64,000 bases of DNA from Pseudaestuariivita rosea (GTDB lineage: Bacteria > Pseudomonadota > Alphaproteobacteria > Rhodobacterales > Rhodobacteraceae): contig NZ_JACNMP010000002.1 in assembly GCF_017592335.1 (NCBI RefSeq), forward strand, positions 62,001 through 126,000, given 5' to 3'. Under the pieces are notes generated by a model that made no database searches, was not told the DNA's origin, and worked only from the letters and a program-made list of their open reading frames with translations. Below, piece by piece: positions 25,096-32,903 of the stretch; within the stretch, counting starts at the first letter, position 1, and every line of letters begins with the position of its first letter. Both the position numbers and the translations under genes were made by a program.

Positions 25096-25922
25096 TCCCG
25101 GTTTTCGCAAATAGCGCCCATGTTTTCACCCGCGAACGTCTGGTGCTGCGCGGTGGGCGGTTGACCAAGGTTGCATTAAGGGTGCGCTTTGGTCTGATCC
25201 GTCATCCGAAACACGGACCCGTCCTGATTGACGCAGGGTACGGTCCCCGCGTCACCCAAGGGGCCGGGCGCAGTGCGGCGCTGAAACTCTACGCGGCTTT
25301 GCTGAAACCCCGGCTGGACCCGCTGCAAAGCCCGCTGGCCGTTCTGGCGCACTACGGATTTGATCCGGCAGACGTCCAGACGATCATCGTCACCCATCTG
25401 CACGCCGACCATGTCACCTATCTGCGCGATTTCCCCAACGCCCGCTTCATCATCGCGCCCGAGGCGGTGCGGTTTATGGCTAACCACAGCCATCTGGGCA
25501 ACGTGCACCATGGTATCTTCACCGAACTGCTGCCCGACGATTTTGCGGACCGCTTGATTGATCCGCTTGGCCTGCCCCAAGTCGAGGCGCCGTTTGGTCT
25601 TGGTCAAGGCGCGGACCTGTTTGGTGACGGCTCAATCTTGACAATCCCGCTGCCGGGGCACGCGCCGGGGCATCTGGGGGTCTGTTTTCCGCACCTCGAC
25701 CCGCCACTGCTATACGCCACCGACGCGCAATGGATGATGCAGGCGATAACGCAGGACCGCGTTCCGGGCTTTCCGGCGACCCCGCTGGTCTTTCACGACC
25801 GGGCCGCGTCACAGGCCAGCATCACCCGCATCCGCGCCTTCATTGATCAAGGGGGCGAGGTCCTGCTGTGCCATGATCCCGCCCCATCGCGCTATGATTT
25901 CACGGATCAGACCGATGGGTGA
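25092..25922 (+). CDS. Metallo-beta-lactamase-fold hydrolase (lactonase-like)
   Basis: A 276-residue MBL-fold protein with the dinuclear zinc motif THLHADH (His102, His104, Asp106, His107), later PLPGHAPGHLG (metal His) and LLYATDAQW (bridging Asp). The layout is closest to the AHL-lactonase/N-acyl hydrolase branch of the fold. In this cluster it may open a lactone, cleave a thioester or release a product; alternatively it could be a quorum-quenching lactonase. The ATG at 25092 overlaps the SDR stop (ATGA). Confidence 0.85.
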   Translation: MIPVFANSAHVFTRERLVLRGGRLTKVALRVRFGLIRHPKHGPVLIDAGYGPRVTQGAGRSAALKLYAALLKPRLDPLQSPLAVLAHYGFDPADVQTIIVTHLHADHVTYLRDFPNARFIIAPEAVRFMANHSHLGNVHHGIFTELLPDDFADRLIDPLGLPQVEAPFGLGQGADLFGDGSILTIPLPGHAPGHLGVCFPHLDPPLLYATDAQWMMQAITQDRVPGFPATPLVFHDRAASQASITRIRAFIDQGGEVLLCHDPAPSRYDFTDQTDG

Positions 25923-27195
25923 CAGCAAACTGGCCCTGCGTCACGCCATCATGGCCTACGCCCAAACGCGCTGGACCGCGCGGTCTTGCCGGTCGCGCCC
26001 GGCGCTTGAGCGTTTGCAACAGCATAGATTGGACCACTGGCTGAACAACAGCCTGCCCAAAGTGCCCTATTATCACGATGCGCTCGCAGATCTGGCCGAC
26101 CTGCCGATCATCGACAAGGCTGTCCTGATGCAGAATTTCGATCAGTTCAACACCGCGGGCATCGATGCGGAAACGGGTTGGGCGGCCTTCGCAGGCGATA
26201 AGCATGTCGGCGACCACATCGTCGGCGCCAGCACGGGGACCAGCGGCAACCGCGGGCTTTTCGTGATCTCGCAGGCCGAACGATTTCGCTGGCTGGGCAC
26301 CATTCTGGCCAAGGCGCTGCCCGGCTTCTGGCGCCAGGTGCATCGCATCGCGATCATGCTGCCGCTGAACACGCCGCTTTATGCCTCGGCCAATCGGCTG
26401 CCGACGTTGCAGCTTCGGTTCTATGATCTGACTCAGCCGATGGATCAGTGGGTCGATGATCTGACGGGCTTAGACCCCACCGTTATCATCGCGCCGCCCA
26501 AGGTTTTGCGGTGGATGGTTGATCAGAAAGTTCAGCTGAACCCGCGCAGGGTCTTCTCGGGCGCGGAAAAGCTGGATGATTTCGACCGCGATATCATTAA
26601 CCAATACTTCAGCCTGAAAATGGGCCAGATCTATATGGCGACCGAGGGGTTGTTTGCCGTCACCTGCGAACACGGCGCGCTGCATCTGAACGAAGATACG
26701 ATGTTTTTCGAATTGCCGCAGGTGGGGGATGATCCGGACTTGCGAGAAATGATCATCACCGATTTCAGCCGCCACGTGCAGATCATGGCGCGTTATCGGA
26801 TGAACGATCTGGTCCGCCTGTCGCCCGACCCGTGCCCCTGCGGCGCGCCAACCCATGTTCTGGCCGAGGTCGTGGGGCGTGCCGATGACTGCTTTCATCT
26901 GCCGGGGCGCGATGGCCAGGTCATGCTAACCCCCGATATCCTGCGCAATACCGTCATCGACACCGACCGCAGCATCGACGATTTCCGCGTGTTGCAAACC
27001 GGGCCGCAGAGTATTCAGGTGCATCTGCCACCCGCGACCCCTGCCGATGTTTGTGCTGCAGTTCAGTCGGCGATGACTGCTTTGATGGCCAAAAAGCAGG
27101 TGAATGCCGCCGTCACCGTCGAACCGCACACCCTGCAAACCAGCGGCGACCGGAAACTGCGCCGCGTTGAAAATCAGCATAAGCCCAATGGCTGA
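25915..27195 (+). CDS. Adenylate-forming enzyme, F390-synthetase/PaaK-like
   Basis: The 426-residue product belongs to the COG1541 branch of ANL enzymes. The phosphate-binding loop is GASTGTSGNRGLF (residues 104-116), followed by VIIAPPKVLRWMV, the adenine-binding region VFSGAEKLDDFDRD, GQIYMATEGLFAVTC and MARYRMNDLVRLSPDPCPCG with two cysteines. It probably activates a carboxylic acid as acyl-AMP for thioester, amide or lactone formation. The Cys-rich CPCG near the hinge is seen in PaaK-like relatives. It overlaps both neighbours by 8 nt. The substrate is unknown. Confidence 0.85.
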   Translation: MGDSKLALRHAIMAYAQTRWTARSCRSRPALERLQQHRLDHWLNNSLPKVPYYHDALADLADLPIIDKAVLMQNFDQFNTAGIDAETGWAAFAGDKHVGDHIVGASTGTSGNRGLFVISQAERFRWLGTILAKALPGFWRQVHRIAIMLPLNTPLYASANRLPTLQLRFYDLTQPMDQWVDDLTGLDPTVIIAPPKVLRWMVDQKVQLNPRRVFSGAEKLDDFDRDIINQYFSLKMGQIYMATEGLFAVTCEHGALHLNEDTMFFELPQVGDDPDLREMIITDFSRHVQIMARYRMNDLVRLSPDPCPCGAPTHVLAEVVGRADDCFHLPGRDGQVMLTPDILRNTVIDTDRSIDDFRVLQTGPQSIQVHLPPATPADVCAAVQSAMTALMAKKQVNAAVTVEPHTLQTSGDRKLRRVENQHKPNG

Positions 27196-28339
27196 GACAA
27201 TGCTGATCACCGGCGCCCGCGCGCCCGCGGGTTTGCATCTGGCGCGGCTGATGCACGGGGCAGGGCATCGGGTGATCATGGCGGACAGTTTGCGCCAGAC
27301 CATTTCGTCGGTCTCAACAGCCTGCGATGCCTACGAAGTCCTGCCGCGCCCCATCGATGGGCTGTCGGCCTACGCCGAGGCCGTGAAACAGGTCATCACC
27401 CGTCACAACATCACGCAGGTCATCCCGACCTGTGAAGAGGTCTTTTATCTGGCGCAAATCTGGTCCGACGCCATGCCAGCCCAACTTTTCGCGCCTGATA
27501 TCAGTCTTTTGGCGCGCGCGCATAACAAATACGACTTCACGCAACTGGCGCAGGAATTGGGGCTGCCGGTGCCACAGACCTATCTTCTGACCGACCCGGC
27601 TGATCTGGAAAAACACCGTGCGCAGTCCCGCGATCTGGTCTTCAAACCGGTCTGGTCCCGCTTCGCGACCAATGTCCTGATCCGCCCGGACCCACGCAAA
27701 CTGACATTCAAACCGACGCTGACAACTCCATGGGTGGCACAGGAGTTCATCAAGGGGACCGAGCTTTGCGCCTATGCCTTCGCCACCCGTGGCCAGCTGA
27801 ACGGGCTGTCGATCTATGCCCCCCGATACCGCGCGGGCAAGGGTGCTGCGGTTTATTTTGACCCGGTGATCGACCCGGGCATCACCGATTTCATCACGAC
27901 ATTCGCGGCAGGGATCGATTGGACGGGGCAGCTGTCTTTCGATTTCATCCGGACGGCCCAAGGCAAAATATACGCACTGGAATGCAACCCGCGCGCGGTC
28001 AGCGGCATCCATTTCTTCCATAATGCGCGGGCGTTTTCCACGGCGTTTTCTGGTCATGGGTTTGCCGACCCGGATATCAAAACACCCCTGACCGTGCCCG
28101 CCGCCATGTGGATTTACGCCTTTCCCAAAGCTGTTGCTGGTCTGCAGTTTGGTCAGTTTTTCCAGGATATCCGCTGCGCCCGGCATGCCTTGCAATGGGA
28201 CGGCGATCCTGGGCCGCAAAAACAACAGCTGCGCTCCGTTGCTGAAATTGCGCGTATCGCGCTGGCCCGGCGGATCAGCCTGCAGGCCGCGTCGACCTTT
28301 GACATCGAATGGAACGGGCCGGATCAAAGCTCGATGTAG
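27188..28339 (+). CDS. ATP-grasp family ligase
   Basis: The 383-residue product starts with a Rossmann-like pre-ATP-grasp domain (MLITGARAPAGLHLARLMHG, VMADSLRQT). Its ATP-grasp core contains HNKYDFTQLAQELGLPVPQT, DLVFKPVWSRF, PWVAQEFIKGTELCAYAF and LSFDFIRTAQGKIYALECNPR (Mg-binding Glu/Asn). Such enzymes join a carboxylate to an amine or other nucleophile. With an adenylating enzyme next to it, the pathway may contain two acid-activation steps. It overlaps the previous gene by 8 nt and the convergent Rieske oxygenase gene by 16 nt. An ATG at 27200 is an alternative start. Confidence 0.85.
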   Translation: MAETMLITGARAPAGLHLARLMHGAGHRVIMADSLRQTISSVSTACDAYEVLPRPIDGLSAYAEAVKQVITRHNITQVIPTCEEVFYLAQIWSDAMPAQLFAPDISLLARAHNKYDFTQLAQELGLPVPQTYLLTDPADLEKHRAQSRDLVFKPVWSRFATNVLIRPDPRKLTFKPTLTTPWVAQEFIKGTELCAYAFATRGQLNGLSIYAPRYRAGKGAAVYFDPVIDPGITDFITTFAAGIDWTGQLSFDFIRTAQGKIYALECNPRAVSGIHFFHNARAFSTAFSGHGFADPDIKTPLTVPAAMWIYAFPKAVAGLQFGQFFQDIRCARHALQWDGDPGPQKQQLRSVAEIARIALARRISLQAASTFDIEWNGPDQSSM

Positions 28340-29307
28340 TGGGTGCGCGGCGACTTGGAAGCCTGCGGCAGGTCACCGTTCAGAATGCGTTCGATATCGG
28401 CGCGCAGAAAATCCAGGGGCCCCACGACCGGTGCTGCAACCGGATCGCGCGCGGCATTTGCAGCGGAACGGGCCAAAATGCGTTGATCCTGCCCCAAGGC
28501 CACCCGAAACAGCGGCTTGAAAAACAACGCCTTCAGATGCCCCAGGCCGCCGTCCCGCGGCCCCACAAGCCATCCGATCCCATCGACCGTCTGCGGCGTC
28601 GATTGGCGCAGATGAAAACTCGTGACCAGGTTTATGCCCTTCGGCCCCCAATATTCCAACTCGGCAATACCGGGGGCGCGAAACCGCCCGACGGTCTTGG
28701 TGCGCCCGCCTTCCAACAAGGTGCTGACCAGCCCCTGCTGCTTATCTTCGCCGGTATAGACAGCCTCAACCATGCCGGGGCCGCCCGATACTTCAACCTT
28801 TACCCGGTATCGTTTGGCGCTGAGGCCTCGTAAAATGCCCTTGTGCGTGAAATGGGTGTGCGTTGCATCCAGAATATTTTCCGCGACATCCAGCAATGTT
28901 GACTGCGCGCGGCTTTCGACGCGTTTGACGACAATATCCTGCCCGACCATGGCGTGGATATAGGGCGGCTGATCGGGGGCTTTGGCTGCGATAAAGATCA
29001 CCTGATCCTGTTCCAGAACGGCAAAGGATTTCACGCGGATGTTCGGCAAATCATCCAGATGCCCCGGCATCGCCACGCATTTACCGCCACCCTGAAACCG
29101 CCAACCGTGATAGGGGCACTCAATCGCACCTTGCATAACGCGTCCCTTTGATAGTTCGGCAAAACGGTGGGGGCAGCGATCAAACAGCGCCTGAAAATCG
29201 CGCCCGTCGTGAAACAGCACAACCGGCATATTTTCAAACCAAATCTGTCGCGGGCGTCGCAGAACATCTTTGGCCAAAGCCACAGGACGCCAATCAGATA
29301 TCGTCAT
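28324..29307 (-). CDS. Rieske non-haem iron oxygenase (VanA/PaO-like)
   Basis: A 327-residue oxygenase component. The Rieske [2Fe-2S] ligands are CPHRF (Cys45, His47) and CPYHGWRF (Cys64, His67). The mononuclear iron motif is NILDATHTHFTH (Asp147, His150, His155). This arrangement matches single-component alpha subunits such as vanillate demethylase, pheophorbide a oxygenase and related hydroxylases. It would need an external reductase, and none is encoded nearby. It faces the + strand operon and may tailor its product. Its start overlaps the stop of the FemAB-like gene (ATGA). Confidence 0.88.
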   Translation of the reverse strand: MTISDWRPVALAKDVLRRPRQIWFENMPVVLFHDGRDFQALFDRCPHRFAELSKGRVMQGAIECPYHGWRFQGGGKCVAMPGHLDDLPNIRVKSFAVLEQDQVIFIAAKAPDQPPYIHAMVGQDIVVKRVESRAQSTLLDVAENILDATHTHFTHKGILRGLSAKRYRVKVEVSGGPGMVEAVYTGEDKQQGLVSTLLEGGRTKTVGRFRAPGIAELEYWGPKGINLVTSFHLRQSTPQTVDGIGWLVGPRDGGLGHLKALFFKPLFRVALGQDQRILARSAANAARDPVAAPVVGPLDFLRADIERILNGDLPQASKSPRTHYIEL

Positions 29308-30404
29308 AATTCGAAACGCTTCATAATCGGGACACCAATGCGATCAAGCAATGCCTTCACACTACGCGTTGCCAGTCGTTTGCGCCAGTGCAGATGGGCC
29401 ACGTAAACCGCCGACACCTCAATCGTCGGGACCGAGCCGCGTTTGCGCTTGAACTCCGCCGCGCCCGCGCTGAAATTCAAAACCTTGTTTTCGTCAATCG
29501 CGTGTTTCTGGGCCAGGGCGCTTAACATGCGATAAAGACCCAGTTTCTTGGGCAGGCCGGTGTCGTAGCCGATGATCGGAACGGTCAGTGTATCGGCATT
29601 TTCGAACAACCCCAGAATGCCATCAATCCGGCCGTTGGGGGTTTGCAGACCAAACAAGCGGATCAGACCGTTTGCCTGCAGTGACTTTAGATATAGCGGG
29701 GTGTAGTCGGGGTTCAGCGGCGTGTATTTCTGCAGATAAAGCTGCCCATACAACTCCGCCGCCCGGTCAAAGTCATCATCGGCAAAGCAGGCACCCTCAA
29801 CCACCCTATAATCCGTTCGACTCAGCAGTGTCTGATCCCGTTTGAAATCGGCCTTTGACATATCTGCATGCCGTGGGTCAAAAACATAGACCTGCCGGGC
29901 GGGCAGCATTAGAAACCCTGCTTTTTCAAAGGCTTCGATCTTTTCGGGATCGCGCAGGTCATTCAATGATCTAAGAACAATCGCCCGATCCGGAAAGCGC
30001 GCGACCAGATCATCGCGCATCTGTTCTATATCTGTTTGGGTCAGGTCGGGAACGGGATTGGTCGAAAACAGCCAGTTATTCGGCTGCACCTGATGATCCA
30101 GACCAGTCGCCCGGATCAGTGGCCGGTTGGCCCTGATGATGCCAGTCAGCGCTGTCTTGATAACGGGGTGGCTGTCGAAATGTCGTGTTTCTTCAATACC
30201 ATAGTCGATATAGGCCACGCTTGGGCAGCAGATATAGCAGTTCGGCGCATCGGATCCGTTGCTTGTGCTCAGCGGCATATCCTGGCCGCCAACTCGCAGA
30301 GCTTCGATATCCGTCTTCAGGTTTTGAATTAGCGCAGAGGTGGGGTGTCCACGATATATCAGCGCAAATCGGTCAACGCGGTGCTGACTGTCGTTGTCCT
30401 GCAT
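29304..30404 (-). CDS. FemAB/BioF2-type GNAT-fold acyltransferase-like protein
   Basis: A 366-residue protein with two GNAT-like halves. The C-terminal half has the pattern seen in FemAB, BioF2 and CelD-type proteins: LYLQKYTPLNPDYTPLYLKSL, GRIDGILGLFENADTLTVPI and the closing LNFSAGAAEFKRKRG. These proteins transfer acyl or aminoacyl groups. The N-terminal half is unlike anything I can name with confidence. The gene follows the ArsR regulator by 15 nt and overlaps the Rieske gene by 4 nt, forming a three-gene - strand operon. The ATG at 30404 is preferred to the TTG before it. Confidence 0.65.
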   Translation of the reverse strand: MQDNDSQHRVDRFALIYRGHPTSALIQNLKTDIEALRVGGQDMPLSTSNGSDAPNCYICCPSVAYIDYGIEETRHFDSHPVIKTALTGIIRANRPLIRATGLDHQVQPNNWLFSTNPVPDLTQTDIEQMRDDLVARFPDRAIVLRSLNDLRDPEKIEAFEKAGFLMLPARQVYVFDPRHADMSKADFKRDQTLLSRTDYRVVEGACFADDDFDRAAELYGQLYLQKYTPLNPDYTPLYLKSLQANGLIRLFGLQTPNGRIDGILGLFENADTLTVPIIGYDTGLPKKLGLYRMLSALAQKHAIDENKVLNFSAGAAEFKRKRGSVPTIEVSAVYVAHLHWRKRLATRSVKALLDRIGVPIMKRFEL

Positions 30405-30419
30405 CAACGCGGGCGCGGT

Positions 30420-30749
30420 TCATTCATCAGACGGACTGTCTGCATCTTTTTGCGCCTTTGCCTCCTTTTTCAGCGCGCGCGATGGCGGGCAGACCTCTTG
30501 CAGAAAACTGGCGAGCGTTCCGGCAAGCGTTGCCCGTTCCATGCCATACCTCACAAACTGCCCTTCGCGTTTTCGCCAGACCAGCCCCGCACCTTCCAGA
30601 ATAGAAAGATGTTTCGAAACAGCGGGTTGTGACATGTCAAAGCGTTTCGAAATCTCGCCCGCGCTCAGCGGTTTTTCCGACAGATACGCCAGTATACGCC
30701 GTCGGGTCGTCGATCCTAGGGCCTCAAACACCTTATCCGGACTTGACAT
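30420..30749 (-). CDS. ArsR-family winged-HTH regulator
   Basis: A 109-residue regulator: VFEALGSTTRRRILAYLSEK, SAGEISKRFDMSQPAVSKHL (recognition helix) and the wing LEGAGLVWRKREGQFVRYGM. The metal-binding ELCV(C/G)DL motif of arsenic sensors is absent, so it is more like the SdpR/BigR-type non-metal members. It heads the operon with the FemAB-like and Rieske genes and probably controls the facing cluster. The ATG at 30749 has AAAAGG 7 nt upstream, and this site lies inside an AAATAA-N9-TTATTT inverted repeat, which could allow autorepression. Confidence 0.85.
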   Translation of the reverse strand: MSSPDKVFEALGSTTRRRILAYLSEKPLSAGEISKRFDMSQPAVSKHLSILEGAGLVWRKREGQFVRYGMERATLAGTLASFLQEVCPPSRALKKEAKAQKDADSPSDE

Positions 30750-30750
30750 C

Positions 30751-30771
30751 AAATAACCTTTTAACTTATTT
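30751..30771 (-). promoter_or_regulatory. Inverted repeat over the RBS of the arsR-like gene
   Basis: AAATAA-N9-TTATTT is a perfect 6-bp inverted repeat spanning the ribosome-binding site directly before the ATG at 30749. Candidate operator of the ArsR-family protein; the AT-richness of the region makes chance occurrence possible. Confidence 0.35.
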
Positions 30772-30876
30772 GTTAATTATCTTGTTTGTTATGAGGTTAT
30801 GCATATCCGGAATAAAACACAATGTTATAAAGCTGATTGGGGTCAAGCCGGGTATCACTGACAATCTCTTATCAAC

Positions 30877-30921
30877 CAGGCGTCACCCCGCGCCTAAGCG
30901 GCGAAAGCGGGCGGTGACCTG
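30877..30921 (+). other. Structured 45-nt hairpin upstream of lepA
   Basis: CAGG/CCTG (30877-30880 with 30918-30921), TCACC/GGTGA (30883-30887 with 30913-30917), CCGC/GCGG (30888-30891 with 30907-30910) and GCC/GGC (30892-30894 with 30900-30902) nest into one long hairpin with small bulges. No T-tract follows. It lies in the 254-bp gap between the arsR-like gene and lepA, which is otherwise AT-rich and non-coding. Confidence 0.4.
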
Positions 30922-31003
30922 CAGCAAGCACCTCATGACAAAAGGACAAATCCCACCATAAATCCCCATTGACCAAACCCCGTTTCCGCCGCATATCCAG
31001 CGG

Positions 31004-32803
31004 ATGACCGAGTTATCAAAAATCCGTAATTTTTCCATCGTGGCCCATATCGACCACGGCAAATCCACGTTGGCCGACCGGCTGATTCAGGAAACCGGTA
31101 CCGTACAGGACCGGGATATGAAGGAACAGCTGCTGGATGCGATGGACATTGAACGGGAACGCGGGATCACGATCAAGGCGAACACCGTTCGCATTGACTA
31201 CACCGCTGATGACGGCGAGGACTATGTTTTGAACCTGATCGACACGCCGGGTCATGTCGATTTCGCCTATGAGGTCAGCCGGTCCATGCGCGCTGTCGAA
31301 GGCTCACTTCTGGTCGTGGACAGCACCCAAGGGGTCGAGGCGCAGACGCTGGCCAATGTCTATCAGGCCATCGATGCTGATCACGAACTTGTCCCGGTTT
31401 TCAACAAAATCGACCTGCCCGCCAGTGACATCGACCGAGTGGCCGAACAGGTTGAAGATGTGATTGGCATCGATGCCTCGGGCGCGATCCCGGTCAGCGC
31501 CAAGACGGGACAGGGGATTCATGAGGTGCTTGAGGCCATTGTCAAAACTCTGCCTGCACCCAAAGGTACCCGCGATGCACCGCTCAAGGCTATGCTGGTC
31601 GATAGTTGGTACGACGCCTATCTGGGTGTCATCGTTCTGGTTCGGATCATCGACGGCGTCCTGAAAAAGGGCGACCGGATCAAGATGATGTCGAACGGCA
31701 GTATCCATCCCGTCGACCGCATTGGCGTTTTTCGCCCACAGATGCAGGCTATTGACGAACTGGGACCTGGCGAAATCGGCTTTCTGACCGCTTCGATCAA
31801 ACAGGTCCGCGATACCCGCGTGGGCGATACCATCACGACTGAAAAGAAAGGGGCTGATACGCCGCTGCCAGGCTTCAAGCCTTCGCAACCTGTGGTTTTC
31901 TGCGGGCTGTTCCCGGTCGATAACGCTGAATTCGAAGACCTGCGTGACGCTATCGAAAAGCTGGCCTTGAATGACGCTAGCTTCAGCTTCGAGATGGAAA
32001 CTTCGGCAGCCCTTGGTTTCGGTTTCCGCTGTGGGTTTTTGGGTCTGTTGCACCTTGAGGTCATCCGCGACCGTATTGAACGAGAATATGATATTGAACT
32101 GATCACGACTGCACCCAGTGTGATCTATCACGTCTATATGCGCGACGGGTCGATGATCGAATTGCACAACCCCGCGGACATGCCCGATTTGACCCATGTC
32201 GATCATCTGGAAGAGCCGCGGATCAAGGCCACCATTCTGGTACCTGACGATTATTTGGGCGATGTGCTGAAGCTGTGTCAGGATCGCCGCGGTATCCAGC
32301 TGGACCTGACCTATGCCGGTAGCCGCGCGATGGTCGTTTATGACCTGCCGCTGAACGAGGTCGTCTTTGATTTTTACGACCGGCTGAAGTCGGTAACAAA
32401 AGGCTACGCCAGCTTTGACTATCAGATGACGGGCTATCGTCAGGATCATCTGGTCAAGATGCAGATCCTTGTGAACGATGAACCCGTCGATGCCTTGTCG
32501 ACCATGGTCCACCGTGACCGCGCCGAACAGCGTGGCCGCGCGATGTGTGAAAAGCTAAAGGATCTGATCCCGCGCCATATGTTCAAGATCCCGATTCAGG
32601 CGGCCATCGGGGGGCGCATCATCGCCCGCGAAACCCTGGCCGCGCTGCGTAAGGACGTGACGGCCAAATGTTACGGCGGCGACGCCACACGGAAGCGCAA
32701 ACTGCTGGACAAGCAAAAAGCCGGTAAGAAAAAGATGCGCCAGTTCGGCAAGGTCGACATCCCGCAAGAGGCGTTTATCTCGGCGCTGAAGATGGACGGC
32801 TAA
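31004..32803 (+). CDS. lepA: Elongation factor 4 (back-translocating GTPase LepA)
   Basis: A 599-residue ribosomal GTPase, normal length. G motifs: [14 protein letters not shown] (G1), the GITIKA switch, [14 protein letters not shown] (G3), [10 protein letters not shown] (G4) and VSAKTGQG (G5). Domain II, two alpha/beta domains and the LepA-specific C-terminal domain ([20 protein letters not shown]) follow. It remodels stalled or mis-translocated ribosomes, particularly under ionic stress. A structured hairpin and an AT-rich stretch precede the gene. Confidence 0.98.
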   Translation: MTELSKIRNFSIVAHIDHGKSTLADRLIQETGTVQDRDMKEQLLDAMDIERERGITIKANTVRIDYTADDGEDYVLNLIDTPGHVDFAYEVSRSMRAVEGSLLVVDSTQGVEAQTLANVYQAIDADHELVPVFNKIDLPASDIDRVAEQVEDVIGIDASGAIPVSAKTGQGIHEVLEAIVKTLPAPKGTRDAPLKAMLVDSWYDAYLGVIVLVRIIDGVLKKGDRIKMMSNGSIHPVDRIGVFRPQMQAIDELGPGEIGFLTASIKQVRDTRVGDTITTEKKGADTPLPGFKPSQPVVFCGLFPVDNAEFEDLRDAIEKLALNDASFSFEMETSAALGFGFRCGFLGLLHLEVIRDRIEREYDIELITTAPSVIYHVYMRDGSMIELHNPADMPDLTHVDHLEEPRIKATILVPDDYLGDVLKLCQDRRGIQLDLTYAGSRAMVVYDLPLNEVVFDFYDRLKSVTKGYASFDYQMTGYRQDHLVKMQILVNDEPVDALSTMVHRDRAEQRGRAMCEKLKDLIPRHMFKIPIQAAIGGRIIARETLAALRKDVTAKCYGGDATRKRKLLDKQKAGKKKMRQFGKVDIPQEAFISALKMDG

Positions 32804-32819
32804 ATATTCCTGCGGCATT

Positions 32820-32840
32820 GGCAAGAACCAAATGCTTGCC
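32820..32840. terminator. Weak hairpin between convergent lepA and the chemoreceptor gene
   Basis: GGCAAG/CTTGCC with a 9-nt loop lies 17 nt after the lepA stop, followed by TTAACTTTA rather than a clean T-run. It is a possible terminator only. Confidence 0.35.
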
Positions 32841-32903
32841 TTAACTTTACCCGCTCGACCCAGAGTGAACCGCTGGGCCGACCTGATTTATTGCAACCGT
32901 GAC

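Noticed and set aside
30766-30781. TTAA pair near the arsR-like gene resembling a CtrA box
   Set aside because: The two TTAA elements are separated by 8 nt rather than 7, so it does not fit the consensus.
31304-32512. 402-codon - strand open frame
   Set aside because: Antisense to lepA, whose identity is certain; the translated sequence is low-quality and His/Gln-rich as expected for a shadow frame.
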